Assembly (NCBI RefSeq): GCF_002159915.1
Contig: NZ_NFJP01000010.1
Span: forward strand, 62,001-126,000
Direction: 5' to 3'
Length of the DNA: 64,000 bases
DNA from: Gordonibacter sp. An230
GTDB lineage: Bacteria; Actinomycetota; Coriobacteriia; Coriobacteriales; Eggerthellaceae
Shown: positions 16,088 through 24,568 of the stretch, in pieces
Position numbering within the stretch: position 1 is the first letter of the stretch
How the letters are laid out: every line of letters starts with the position of its first letter
Program-made: the position numbers and the translations under genes
Notes under the pieces: generated by a model
What the model was told of the DNA's origin: nothing
Seen by the model: only the letters and a program-made list of their open reading frames with translations
The model's database searches: none

Positions 16088-18604
16088 TCAGAACTTGGCG
16101 AACCGCTCGTGGCGCTTTTTCACAAGTTCGTCTGCCGGCATGTCTGCGAGCTCGTCGAGCGTCGCCTCAACGTAGGCGCGCACGCTCGCAGCAGCCTGCT
16201 CGGGATTCTCGTGCGCCGGGCGCGCGCCTTCGGACAGCACGGCGTCCACGATGCCCATCTCGCAGGCTTCGGCGGCGCTCATCTTCATGACGGCAGCTGC
16301 CTCGGGTGCGCGGGTGCGATCCTTCCAGAGGATCGAGGCGAACCCCTCCGGCGACAGCACTGAGTACACCGCGTGCTCCTGCATGGCCACGCGATCGGCC
16401 AGCGCAAGGGCAAGCGCGCCGCCGCTTCCGCCCTCTCCCAAAAGCACGCTCACCACGGGCACCCGCAGTCCCGCAAGCTCGATGAGGTTGTCTGCGATGG
16501 CGTTTCCCTGCCCGCGCTCCTCGGCCTCCATGCCGCAGAAAGCGCCCTGTGTGTCCACAAGGCACACGATCGGCCGTCCGAACTTCTCGGCCTGACGCAT
16601 GAGGCGCAGGGACTTGCGATAGCCTTCGGGCTGCGGGCAGCCGAAGTTGCGCGCGATACGCTCGGGGAGGTCGCGCCCCTTCTCCTGAGCGATCACCGTC
16701 ACCGCCCGTCCTCCGATCCAGCCAAGACCCGCAACGATGGCGCCGTCGTCGCCGAAGGCGCGGTCGCCGTGCAGCTCGATGAATCCGTCCACGAACGCGT
16801 CGATGTAAGAGAGCGCCGTCGGTCTGCGCGTGTTGCGCGCCAGCTGCACGCTCTCCCACGCGCGGTTGCCCTCCTGGGCGCCGACGTCGCCAGCTGCGGC
16901 AGCGCCCTCGAGCGACACGCCCGCCTCGGCGTCGAAGCCCCCTTCGCTCAGCACCCGCTCGAGCCGTTTGCGCGAAGCGGCTCCGCGCCGGTCGAGCCGC
17001 TCGGCCAGACTCGAGATGCGGCGCTTCAGCCCCAGAGGGCCCCATCCCTCTCCTCCGCCGAAGGCGAAGCCCTCCGATGCCAGATCGCCATACGTCACCG
17101 TGTTGTACGTGTCGGTCCCATGAGCGAGGTTCTCGCGCACCGCCTCGTAGCTCACGAGTATCTCGCGATCGCCCGGCTCGTGATCGGCACGCATCGCCAC
17201 CTCGGTGGCCAGATGCAAGGCAAGCAGATGCGCGAGCGTTCCGCGCAGCTCGGCACGCTCGACGATGGCGTCGATAAGCCCGTGCTCGAGTGCGAACTCG
17301 GCCGTCTGAAAGCCTTCGGGAAGCTCCTGCTTGATGGTGTCGCGAATGACGCGCTGGCCTGCGAAGCCTATGAGCGCGCGCGGCTCGGCCAAGATCACGT
17401 CGCCCTGCATGGCGAACGATGCGGTCACGCCGCCCGTCGTGGGGTCGGTGAGCACCGCAATGTAGGGCAGCTTCGCCTCGGCATGGCGTTCGAGGGCGCA
17501 GGACACCTTCGCCATCTGCATGAGAGACACGAGGCCCTCCTGCATGCGCGCCCCGCCCGATGCCGTGAAGATCACCACCGGCAAGCGCTCGGACGTGGCG
17601 CGATCCACGAGCCGCGCCACCTTCTCGCCCACGACCGACCCCATCGAGCCCATGAAGAACTGGGAGTCCATGATGCCGACGGCCACGCGCAGGCCCGCGA
17701 TGCGCCCCTCGCCCGTGCGCACGCCCTCCTCGAGGCCGGTCTTCTCGCGCTGGGCGGCCAGCTTGTCGGCGTAACCGGGGAAGGAGAGCGGATCAGTCTC
17801 GGCCACGACGCGATCCCATTCGACGAAGCTGTCCGCATCGAGCGTATCGTCGATCCGCTCGGTCGACGACATGCGCAGGTACCCGCCGCACGATGGGCAC
17901 ACATAGTGGCCGGCCGCAAGGCTCGCTTCGTCGAAATTGAGGCCGCAATGCGGACAGGCTCGCCACGACCCGCCGTCGAACGCGGGCTTGTCGGTGGTGC
18001 AGAGCACCCAGCCCAAAAGCGGCGCTTCGGCGCTCAGAGGACGGAACACGCGGATGCCGCGGGCGGCCGCTCGCGCGAGGAAGCTGTCCACCTCGGCGAG
18101 CGGCAGCGCCTCGTCGCACAAAAGCACCGTCGTCGCACCGCACTCCCCAGCCGCCGTCAGCACCGCATAGCCGTTGCAGAACAGCGCGTCTGAGTGCTTC
18201 TCGCCCAAGCAAACCGAAAGCGGGGCGAGCTTCACATGCGCATCGAACCGATGGTCCTGCGTGTAGACGACGCAGGGGGCGAATCCGGCATCCGACACAG
18301 ACCTCACCAAGCGCTTCGCCGTTCTCGCGCGCGCCATGACGAGCGCGACGGGAAGCCCTTTCACGCCGTCGGCCGAGCCGTTCGCATGCGAGGACGGCGA
18401 AGCGGTCCATTCGGACGAATCCGCTGCCTCGAGCGCATTCGGGACAACGGGAAGGGCCGCTGCGGCCTCGTCCGCCATGCGGGACAGCCGGTAGGCAACG
18501 TCCGCGGCTTCGGCCGTTTGTCCGGAGGAGACGGCTTCGCCGTCCTTGGGCAGCACCGTTCCGTCCGAGCCGATGGTGATGTAATCCTGCGTGCGCTGCT
18601 TCAT
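16088..18604 (-). CDS. accDA: Acetyl-CoA carboxylase carboxyltransferase, beta-alpha fusion with BC-like N-domain
   Basis: This 838-residue fusion makes malonyl-CoA from carboxy-biotin and acetyl-CoA, the first step of fatty-acid synthesis. Residues 217-239 form the AccD zinc ribbon (CPHC and CPSC), about 250-480 the beta carboxyltransferase, and about 545-838 the alpha half with the RRPTALSYID and GGSGGALALALADRV regions. AccD and AccA are separate in most bacteria. The first 200 residues are extra: about 85-190 (ARTAKRLVRSVSDAGF, CVVYTQDHR, VCLG, AAGECGATTVL) look like the N-terminal domain of biotin carboxylase without the ATP-grasp part. It is the last gene of the operon, 18 nt after fabZ. 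No accB or accC is nearby, so the biotin half must be encoded elsewhere. Confidence 0.9.
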   Translation of the reverse strand: MKQRTQDYITIGSDGTVLPKDGEAVSSGQTAEAADVAYRLSRMADEAAAALPVVPNALEAADSSEWTASPSSHANGSADGVKGLPVALVMARARTAKRLVRSVSDAGFAPCVVYTQDHRFDAHVKLAPLSVCLGEKHSDALFCNGYAVLTAAGECGATTVLLCDEALPLAEVDSFLARAAARGIRVFRPLSAEAPLLGWVLCTTDKPAFDGGSWRACPHCGLNFDEASLAAGHYVCPSCGGYLRMSSTERIDDTLDADSFVEWDRVVAETDPLSFPGYADKLAAQREKTGLEEGVRTGEGRIAGLRVAVGIMDSQFFMGSMGSVVGEKVARLVDRATSERLPVVIFTASGGARMQEGLVSLMQMAKVSCALERHAEAKLPYIAVLTDPTTGGVTASFAMQGDVILAEPRALIGFAGQRVIRDTIKQELPEGFQTAEFALEHGLIDAIVERAELRGTLAHLLALHLATEVAMRADHEPGDREILVSYEAVRENLAHGTDTYNTVTYGDLASEGFAFGGGEGWGPLGLKRRISSLAERLDRRGAASRKRLERVLSEGGFDAEAGVSLEGAAAAGDVGAQEGNRAWESVQLARNTRRPTALSYIDAFVDGFIELHGDRAFGDDGAIVAGLGWIGGRAVTVIAQEKGRDLPERIARNFGCPQPEGYRKSLRLMRQAEKFGRPIVCLVDTQGAFCGMEAEERGQGNAIADNLIELAGLRVPVVSVLLGEGGSGGALALALADRVAMQEHAVYSVLSPEGFASILWKDRTRAPEAAAVMKMSAAEACEMGIVDAVLSEGARPAHENPEQAAASVRAYVEATLDELADMPADELVKKRHERFAKF

Positions 18605-18622
18605 CGAACGATCGCCGCCCCT

Positions 18623-19072
18623 CTACGCTTCCGCTTTCGCCAGCACGTACTTCTGCGTGGCCGTGGCGCACACCGCGCCATCCACGCTCGCCTCCACCTC
18701 GGCCACGACGAGGCGCGATGAGGACTTCACTATGCGACCCTTCAAGGTGAGCGTCTCGCCCGGCTCCACCTGCCGACGGAACTTCGCGCCGTCGATGCCG
18801 GTGAGGAATCCGATGGCACCTTCCGATCCGCGATCGACGAGAACGCAAAACGAGGCCGCCTGCGCGAGCGCCTCCATGATGACGACGCCCGGCAACACCG
18901 GATGCCCGGGAAAGTGGCCTTTGAACAAAGGCAGGTCGGGGTCGACATCCAGCTCGGCCGTCACCTCGACGCCCGGCTCGCACGAAACGACGCGGCTCAC
19001 CCACAGAAACGGGTCGCGGTGCGGCAGCACCGCCTCGACGGCGCCTTTGCCGCAGGGAAACGAGATGGCCAT
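18623..19072 (-). CDS. fabZ: 3-hydroxyacyl-ACP dehydratase FabZ
   Basis: This 149-residue hot-dog-fold protein carries the catalytic His in HFPGHPVLPGV and the Glu/Asp partner in MEALAQAA. FabZ dehydrates 3-hydroxyacyl-ACP in each elongation cycle. The ATG at 19072 is preceded by AAAGGAG at good spacing. It is separated from fabF by 284 bases, much more than the other junctions of this operon, and is 18 nt before accDA. Confidence 0.95.
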   Translation of the reverse strand: MAISFPCGKGAVEAVLPHRDPFLWVSRVVSCEPGVEVTAELDVDPDLPLFKGHFPGHPVLPGVVIMEALAQAASFCVLVDRGSEGAIGFLTGIDGAKFRRQVEPGETLTLKGRIVKSSSRLVVAEVEASVDGAVCATATQKYVLAKAEA

Positions 19073-19356
19073 GTTCGGCTCCTTTCAACGGTGCGCGCTC
19101 CGCGCGCCATGCGCCCGGAGGACGCGCAACAAGCTCACAAGTAGGCCGCGCGTCGAAGGTCGAGCGACGCGGCCCGGCGCCGCCTTTTCGCGCGCGGCGC
19201 GAGAGCGACGACCCCGTGCGGACGACCGACGCAGGGCGCTGGAACAGCCCAGCTGACAGCCCTCCCGGACGCCAGCTTCCAGGCCGTGCGCCGAAACCTC
19301 GCGGCGACCCTCCCCCGGGAACCGCGCTTCCGGCGGCACGAGGGACAACGCCGTCC

Positions 19357-20661
19357 CTACCCCTCCGTTCGCCCGAAAGGAGAGATGGCGATGGAAGCGT
19401 TGTGGCCCCCGAATCCAAGCGAGTTCGACAGCGCCACCTTCTGAGGGTAGTCCGTCTTGGCCTCGACGACGACGCTCACAGGGCACTCCGGATCAGCCTC
19501 GGCGAATCCGCAGGTGGGCGGCACGCAGTCGTTCATGACGGAAAGAGCGGTCACGATGGCCTCGATGGCGCCGGCGGCGCCGAGCGTGTGGCCCGTCGTG
19601 CCCTTCACCGACGTCACCGGCACCTTCCGTCCCGCCTCCTCGCCGCAAAGCGCCAGAAGAGCCTTCGACTCGGTGACGTCGTTGGCCGGCGTGCCCGTGC
19701 CGTGCGCGTTCAGATGCCCCAAGTCGGCAGGCGTGAAGCCACCCTCTTCGAGTGCTTGGCGCATGGCGCGCGCCACGCCCTCGCCCGACGGCTCGGGGGC
19801 GGTCATATGGTAGGCGTCGCCCGTCGAACCGAAGCCGGTGACCTCGGCGAGGACGGTTGCGCCGCGCGCGAGCGCATGCTCCAGCGACTCGAGCACCACC
19901 GCGCCCGCGCCCTCGCCCGCCACGAAGCCCGCGCGTCGCACGTCGAACGGCAACGAGGCCTGCGACGGATCCTCGGACTTCGACAGCGCGCCTAGGTTCG
20001 CGAAGCCCGCGAGGCAGATGGGAGAGACGCTCTCCTCCGAACCGCCGGCAAGCGCCGCGTCGACGTAGCCGTGGCGGATGTCGCGCACAGCCGCGCCGAT
20101 GGAGTGCGCACCCGTGGCGCAGGCGGTGACCACGTTGAGGCACTCGCCACGCAAACCGTAGCGGATGGACAGGTTCCCGGCGGCGATGTTTCCGATCATC
20201 GTGGGGATGAACAGAGGGCTCACCCTCTTCGGCCCCTTCTCCGCCAGCGTGAAAAAGCCGTTCTGAAGCTCGTCGATGCCGCCGATGCCCGTACCGAACA
20301 CGCATGCGATGCGCGTCGTGTCCTCAGCTTCAAAGTCAAGCCCCGACTGCGCGACGGCCTCGTCGGAGGCGACGATGGCGTACTGCACGAAGCGTTCGAA
20401 ACGACGCGCCTCCTTTTTCGAGATCCCATGCTCGGTCGGATCGAAATCGCGCACCTCGGCGGCGATGCGCACGTCGTAGTCGGCCGCGTCGAAGCGCGTC
20501 ACCGGGCCGATGCGGCACTCTTTGCCCATGACCGCGTTCCACAGCGCCTCCACGCCCACGCCGGCGGGCGAAACGGCGCCCATGCCGGTGATCACCACGC
20601 GGTGCGTGCCGTCAGGGCGGCGCGTGGCGACCGCCGTGGTTCCGTTCGCATTCTCGCTCAT
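19357..20661 (-). CDS. fabF: 3-oxoacyl-ACP synthase II FabF
   Basis: This 434-residue thiolase-fold enzyme elongates acyl-ACP with malonyl-ACP. The catalytic triad is visible: Cys in TACATGAHS, His in NAHGTGTPANDVTE and His in KGTTGHTLGAAG. The start at 20661 (MSENANG) overlaps the fabG stop as ATGA; the family similarity begins at RVVITGMGAVSPAG about 20 residues in. Since no fabH lies in the operon, the initiating condensing enzyme must be elsewhere or be replaced. Confidence 0.96.
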   Translation of the reverse strand: MSENANGTTAVATRRPDGTHRVVITGMGAVSPAGVGVEALWNAVMGKECRIGPVTRFDAADYDVRIAAEVRDFDPTEHGISKKEARRFERFVQYAIVASDEAVAQSGLDFEAEDTTRIACVFGTGIGGIDELQNGFFTLAEKGPKRVSPLFIPTMIGNIAAGNLSIRYGLRGECLNVVTACATGAHSIGAAVRDIRHGYVDAALAGGSEESVSPICLAGFANLGALSKSEDPSQASLPFDVRRAGFVAGEGAGAVVLESLEHALARGATVLAEVTGFGSTGDAYHMTAPEPSGEGVARAMRQALEEGGFTPADLGHLNAHGTGTPANDVTESKALLALCGEEAGRKVPVTSVKGTTGHTLGAAGAIEAIVTALSVMNDCVPPTCGFAEADPECPVSVVVEAKTDYPQKVALSNSLGFGGHNASIAISPFGRTEG

Positions 20662-21422
20662 AGCGACATCCCTCCGTCGATGCAGACAACCTGTCCGGTG
20701 ATGTAGCCGGCCTCCTCGCCCGCCAAGAAGCGCACGAGCGCGGCCACGTCCTCGGGCGCGCCGAGGCGCTTGCTCGCGATGCGACCCATGATCGCCTCGC
20801 GCTGCCTCTCCGACAGCGCGCCCGTCATGTCCGTCTCGATGAACCCCGGCGCCACCGCGTTGCACGTGACGTTGCGCGCCGCCAGCTCGCGCGCGAGGGA
20901 CTTCGTGAGCCCGATGACGCCCGCCTTCGAGGCCGCATAGTTCGCCTGGCCCGCGTTGCCGGCCACGCCCACCACGCTGCTCATGTTCACAATGCGCCCG
21001 TAGCGCTGCTTCATCATGCGCTGCGCCGCCGCCTTACAGCAGTTGAATGTGCCCTTGAGGTTCACGTCGATGACGGCGTCGAAATCCTCTTCCTTCATGC
21101 GGGCGATAAGCCCGTCGCGCGTTATGCCCGCATTGTTCACAAGCACGTCCACGCGACCGAAGGCCTCGTGCGCGGCGGCGACGAGCGCCTCGGCTTCGGC
21201 GGCATCTGCCACGTTGGCGGCCACGGCGATGGCGCGCACGCCATGCTCGGCCTCGAGCGCGGCGGCCTGCTCACGCGCGGCGGGAAGCCCGCTTTCGCTC
21301 GAGCAGTTCACGCATACGTCGAAGCCTGCCCGGGCGAGCTCCTCGGCCACGGCGCGGCCGATACCGCGGCTCGACCCGGTGACGATCGCGCTTCTGCGCG
21401 GGGTTTCGGTGGTTTCGGTCAT
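20658..21422 (-). CDS. fabG: 3-oxoacyl-ACP reductase FabG
   Basis: This 254-residue short-chain dehydrogenase shows the NADPH motif TGSSRGIGRA, the NNAG motif, and the catalytic Ser-Tyr-Lys set (MSSVVG and YAASKAG). It reduces 3-oxoacyl-ACP. The start at 21422 (MTETTETP) has AGGAG about 10 nt upstream. It follows fabD by 11 nt and overlaps fabF by 4 nt. Confidence 0.96.
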   Translation of the reverse strand: MTETTETPRRSAIVTGSSRGIGRAVAEELARAGFDVCVNCSSESGLPAAREQAAALEAEHGVRAIAVAANVADAAEAEALVAAAHEAFGRVDVLVNNAGITRDGLIARMKEEDFDAVIDVNLKGTFNCCKAAAQRMMKQRYGRIVNMSSVVGVAGNAGQANYAASKAGVIGLTKSLARELAARNVTCNAVAPGFIETDMTGALSERQREAIMGRIASKRLGAPEDVAALVRFLAGEEAGYITGQVVCIDGGMSL

Positions 21423-21433
21423 GCAGGAGGCTC

Positions 21434-22438
21434 CTATTCGGAATCGGAGGAGTCGGGTGCGGAAACGGCAGCCGCGACGGTCTCGGCCCCGCCATGCGCC
21501 GCGACGCACGCCTCGAGGCTCGCGCGATCCTGCACGCAGCTGCGCGCAACCGACTTGTCGATACGCTTCACAAGGTTCGCGAGCACGCCGCCGAACCCCG
21601 TCTCAATGAACGTGTCGGCACCAGCGGCAACGAGCGCCTCGACGCTCTGCTGGAAGCGCACGGGGCTCGTCAGGTGGCGTACGAGGCTCTCGCGCGCCTC
21701 GACGGCGGAAAGCGGCTCGGCGGTCACGTTGCAGACGAGCGGGATGCGCGGCTCTGCGAACTCGACGTCTGCCAGATACGCCGCCATGCCCTCGGCCGCC
21801 GTCGACATGAGCGGGCTGTGGAAGGCCCCCGACGTGGCCAAGCGCGAGAAGCGCTTCCCATCCGAGGCCCATGCCGCTTCGGCACGTTCGACGGCTGCGG
21901 GCGCGCCCGATACGACGATCTGCCCCGGGCAGTTGTAATTCGCGGGCACAAGCACCTCGCCCTGCGCGCATTCATCGCAAAGCGCTGCCACGTCCTCTTC
22001 GCCAGCCTTCAGAAGCGCGCTCATCGCACCGGGGTGCTCCGCGGCCGCTTCGGCCATGAGCCGCGAGCGCTCCTTCACGAAGGCGAACGTCGCCTCGTCG
22101 GAGAGCATGCCCGACACCGCGAGCGCGCTCACTTGTCCCAGCGAGAACCCGAGCACAGCCGCCGGCTCCACGCCACGCGCCTCGAGCGCGCGGGCGACGG
22201 CCACCGACAGAACGCAGATCGCGGGCTGGGCGTTGCGCGTGTCATCGAGCACCTCGGGCTCGGCGCGCAGCACGAGGTCGACCATGTCGAATCCCAGCAC
22301 GTCGGACGCACAGGCGAACACCTCGGCCACCTCGGGCACGTCCACGAGGTCGGCGCCCATGCCGGGCTTCTGCGAACCCTGACCGGAGCACAGAAAGACA
22401 GGGGAGCCCGCTGCGATCGCGGGGATGGAGCCGCTCAT
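21434..22438 (-). CDS. fabD: Malonyl-CoA:ACP transacylase FabD
   Basis: This 334-residue acyltransferase moves malonyl from CoA to ACP. The nucleophile motif reads GFSLGQ, where most family members have GHSLGE: the Ser is kept, the preceding His is Phe and the Glu is Gln. The catalytic His is in GAFHSPLM. FLCSGQGSQKPGMG forms the N-terminal oxyanion region. It lies between fabK (11-nt gap) and fabG. The C-terminal 25 residues are Ala/Ser/Asp-rich and probably unstructured. Confidence 0.94.
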   Translation of the reverse strand: MSGSIPAIAAGSPVFLCSGQGSQKPGMGADLVDVPEVAEVFACASDVLGFDMVDLVLRAEPEVLDDTRNAQPAICVLSVAVARALEARGVEPAAVLGFSLGQVSALAVSGMLSDEATFAFVKERSRLMAEAAAEHPGAMSALLKAGEEDVAALCDECAQGEVLVPANYNCPGQIVVSGAPAAVERAEAAWASDGKRFSRLATSGAFHSPLMSTAAEGMAAYLADVEFAEPRIPLVCNVTAEPLSAVEARESLVRHLTSPVRFQQSVEALVAAGADTFIETGFGGVLANLVKRIDKSVARSCVQDRASLEACVAAHGGAETVAAAVSAPDSSDSE

Positions 22439-22449
22439 GCGCCCTCCCC

Positions 22450-23424
22450 CTATCGTCCCGCGCGCTCGCGCCGCGCGTTCGCTGAGGCCGTCGCCGCCAG
22501 ATCGAGCGCGCCGAGCGCTTCCGCTTCGGCCATCATTCCGGCGATCGCCTCGGCGGCCGTCGCGCGCTCGCGCACGAGCGCCGCCGACTGGCCGGCCATC
22601 ATCGTGCCGTTGTCCACATCGCCCTCGACCGCGCGGCGCAAAGACCCCACGTACATGGCCTCAAGCTCGTCGCCGTTTTGTGCGAGGTCGTCTTCGAGCT
22701 TGCGCACCGTGCGGGCGAACTTGTTCTTGAGGCAGCGCACGGGATGCCCGCTGCCGCGGCCCGTGACAATGGTGTCGGCGTCCTTGGCAGCCAGCACGCG
22801 CTCCTTGTACGCGTCGGCGATGGTGCACTCGTCCACCGTGAGGAAGCGGGTTCCCACCTGCACGCCTTCGGCGCCCAGCGCAAAGGCCGCTGCCACGCCG
22901 CGCCCATCGGCGATGCCGCCGGCGGCGATAACGGGGATGGACACGGCGTCGCACACGGCCGGGACGAGCGCCATCGTGGTCAACTCGCCGATATGCCCGC
23001 CGGCTTCCGTTCCCTCGGCCACCACGGCATCCGCGCCGAGGCGCTCCATACGGGCCGCGAGTGCGCTCGAAGCCACCACGGGCACCACCTTGATGCCCGC
23101 GTCCTTCCACATCTGCATGTAGTTCGCCGGACTGCCGGCGCCGGTGGTGACGACGTCCACGCGCAGATCGGCCAAAAGCTTCGCCAGCTCGGCGGCGTTC
23201 GGATCCATGAGCATGACGTTCGCGCCTATGGGCTTGTCGGTCATCGAGCGCGCGATGCGCACCTGCTCCTCCACCCAGGAAAGCGGCGCACCGCCGCACG
23301 CGATGACACCGAGGCCGCCGGCCTCGCTCACCGCACCGGCCAGGCTCGCATCCGCGATGCGCGCCATCGCACCCTGCACGACGGGCACCTCGATGCCCAG
23401 AAGCTCCGTTATCCGCGTCTTCAT
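22450..23424 (-). CDS. fabK: Enoyl-ACP reductase II FabK
   Basis: This 324-residue flavoprotein of the nitronate-monooxygenase-like TIM-barrel family starts ITELLGIEVPVVQGAM and holds the FMN-binding EGTEAGGHIG and the IAAGGIADGRG and GVQVGTRFL segments. FabK performs the last reduction of the elongation cycle with FMN and NAD(P)H, and is insensitive to triclosan. Its place directly after acpP and before fabD is the order seen in Firmicutes FabT-controlled operons. Confidence 0.92.
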   Translation of the reverse strand: MKTRITELLGIEVPVVQGAMARIADASLAGAVSEAGGLGVIACGGAPLSWVEEQVRIARSMTDKPIGANVMLMDPNAAELAKLLADLRVDVVTTGAGSPANYMQMWKDAGIKVVPVVASSALAARMERLGADAVVAEGTEAGGHIGELTTMALVPAVCDAVSIPVIAAGGIADGRGVAAAFALGAEGVQVGTRFLTVDECTIADAYKERVLAAKDADTIVTGRGSGHPVRCLKNKFARTVRKLEDDLAQNGDELEAMYVGSLRRAVEGDVDNGTMMAGQSAALVRERATAAEAIAGMMAEAEALGALDLAATASANARRERAGR

Positions 23425-23509
23425 GCCCTGCCCTCTTCCTCAAACCGCGCCCGAACCCCAAGACGAACCTTGCAGCGCGGGCCGCGCGTCGCGCAGCCCG
23501 CCAGAGCGA

Positions 23510-23527
23510 GGGCCCCGTACGGGGCCC
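23510..23527. repeat. Perfect 18-bp palindrome directly after acpP
   Basis: GGGCCCCGTACGGGGCCC is fully self-complementary and starts 12 nt after the acpP stop on the minus strand, with no T-run. It would fold into a very stable mRNA hairpin between acpP and fabK, which could protect the acpP message or partly terminate, raising ACP over the downstream enzymes. Confidence 0.6.
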
Positions 23528-23538
23528 GTCTTCACCTG

Positions 23539-23760
23539 TTATTTCAGCGAGTCGATGTGCGCGACCAGCTGGCCGATCGTCTCGATGCCCTCGGGCTCGC
23601 CGAACTCCACCTCGCATTTCTCCTCGAGGTCGCAGATCAGCTCCACCATGTCGAGGGAGTCGATGCCGAGAGAGTCGAGCGTGGCGTCCTCGGTGATGCT
23701 GTCGGCATCGAGGTCGAGGTTCTCCACGAGGACTTCTTTGACGGTGTCGATAGTGGCCAT
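23539..23760 (-). CDS. acpP: Acyl carrier protein
   Basis: This 73-residue acidic protein carries the phosphopantetheine attachment Ser in GIDSLDMVEL (S38 region). It holds growing acyl chains for all enzymes of the operon. The start has AAAGGA about 7 nt upstream. A FabT-like operator lies 23-45 nt upstream of the ATG, and a perfect GC palindrome follows the stop. Confidence 0.97.
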   Translation of the reverse strand: MATIDTVKEVLVENLDLDADSITEDATLDSLGIDSLDMVELICDLEEKCEVEFGEPEGIETIGQLVAHIDSLK

Positions 23761-23782
23761 GGCCGTTCCTTTCCCGAATCAA

Positions 23783-23805
23783 AATAGTTTGATAATCAAA
23801 GTATT
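23783..23805 (-). promoter_or_regulatory. FabT-type operator before acpP
   Basis: TTTGATAATCAAA at 23788-23800 is a 6-1-6 palindrome, flanked by ATA and TAT. It is nearly identical to the site before the FabT-like gene and to the AGTTTGATTATCAAA-type box known for Firmicutes FabT. It lies between the regulator gene and acpP, where binding would control acpP-fab-acc transcription. Confidence 0.75.
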
Positions 23806-23977
23806 TCCGTAGGGATAATGATATGGGGAGGCCCGTCCCCTTGCAAGGCACCCGCGCGCCCCTCCACGATATCTGCGCGCGAAAAGGCCTGCGAAGCCGC
23901 GCAGCGCCAACGACGGTCGCGCCCTCCCACCCACCGAAGATCGCCAAGACGCAAACGCACCTTCGAATCCGCGATCT

Positions 23978-24448
23978 TCATGCGCGCTCGTCGAAAAACG
24001 CCTTCACTTTGGCAAGCGCCTCAGCCAGCACGCGTTCCTCCTCTTCGCTGAGATCCGCTAGCGCCTCGTCAATCATCTGATGGTGAAACAAATTGTGCGC
24101 ACGCAGCACTTGTCGGCCCTTCTTCGTCAGCGACACGAGCACGACGCGTCGGTCGTCTTCGGAACGGGAACGTTCGACGAAGCCTTTGCGCACCAGCTTC
24201 GCCACCGCGGTCGTGAGCGTGGCCAGCGTCACTCCAAGGCGTGCTGCCACCACGTTCATGGGACTGCGTTCGTGAAGCCCCATGGCCACGATGGTGTGCA
24301 CCTCGGTGATGGTGAGCCCGTGCGTGAGCCGGTTGTCGAGCGAACGCTCCTCGATACGCAGAATGGAGTTGAACGTGCCGGACAAGAGCCCGTCAAGCTC
24401 CTCCCGGCGTCTTTGCGACGCATCGGCTCCTATGGCCGGACCGTCCAT
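23978..24448 (-). CDS. fabT: MarR-family regulator, FabT-like
   Basis: This protein of about 156 residues has the winged-helix core of MarR (GLTITEVHTIVAMG, VAARLGVTLATLTTAVAKLVRKGFVER, DDRRVVLVSLTKKG). In Firmicutes FabT represses the fab operon with acyl-ACP as co-repressor. I choose the ATG at 24448 because GGAAGGGAG precedes it; two ATGs upstream at 24481/24478 overlap the predicted -10 box. It is first in the operon direction, 217 bases before acpP, and has its own operator, so autoregulation is likely. Function is inferred from sequence, site and position together. Confidence 0.82.
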   Translation of the reverse strand: MDGPAIGADASQRRREELDGLLSGTFNSILRIEERSLDNRLTHGLTITEVHTIVAMGLHERSPMNVVAARLGVTLATLTTAVAKLVRKGFVERSRSEDDRRVVLVSLTKKGRQVLRAHNLFHHQMIDEALADLSEEEERVLAEALAKVKAFFDERA

Positions 24449-24476
24449 TCTGCGCTCCCTTCCGTTCCCTGGGCGC

Positions 24477-24509
24477 ATCATAGCGCAAAAAGTTTGATTA
24501 TCAAAGTAT
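24477..24509 (-). promoter_or_regulatory. fabT promoter with overlapping FabT-type operator
   Basis: On the minus strand TTGATA (24504-24499) and TATGAT (24482-24477) are 16 nt apart, a good sigma-A promoter. The palindrome around TTTGATTATCAAA (24493-24505) covers the -35 box, so a bound repressor would block polymerase. Confidence 0.75.
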
Positions 24510-24568
24510 TTTCCCGATCCGATCCGGCCCCCTTCGTCAGCCCTCGCCCCGAATGGACGGTCCTTCGC

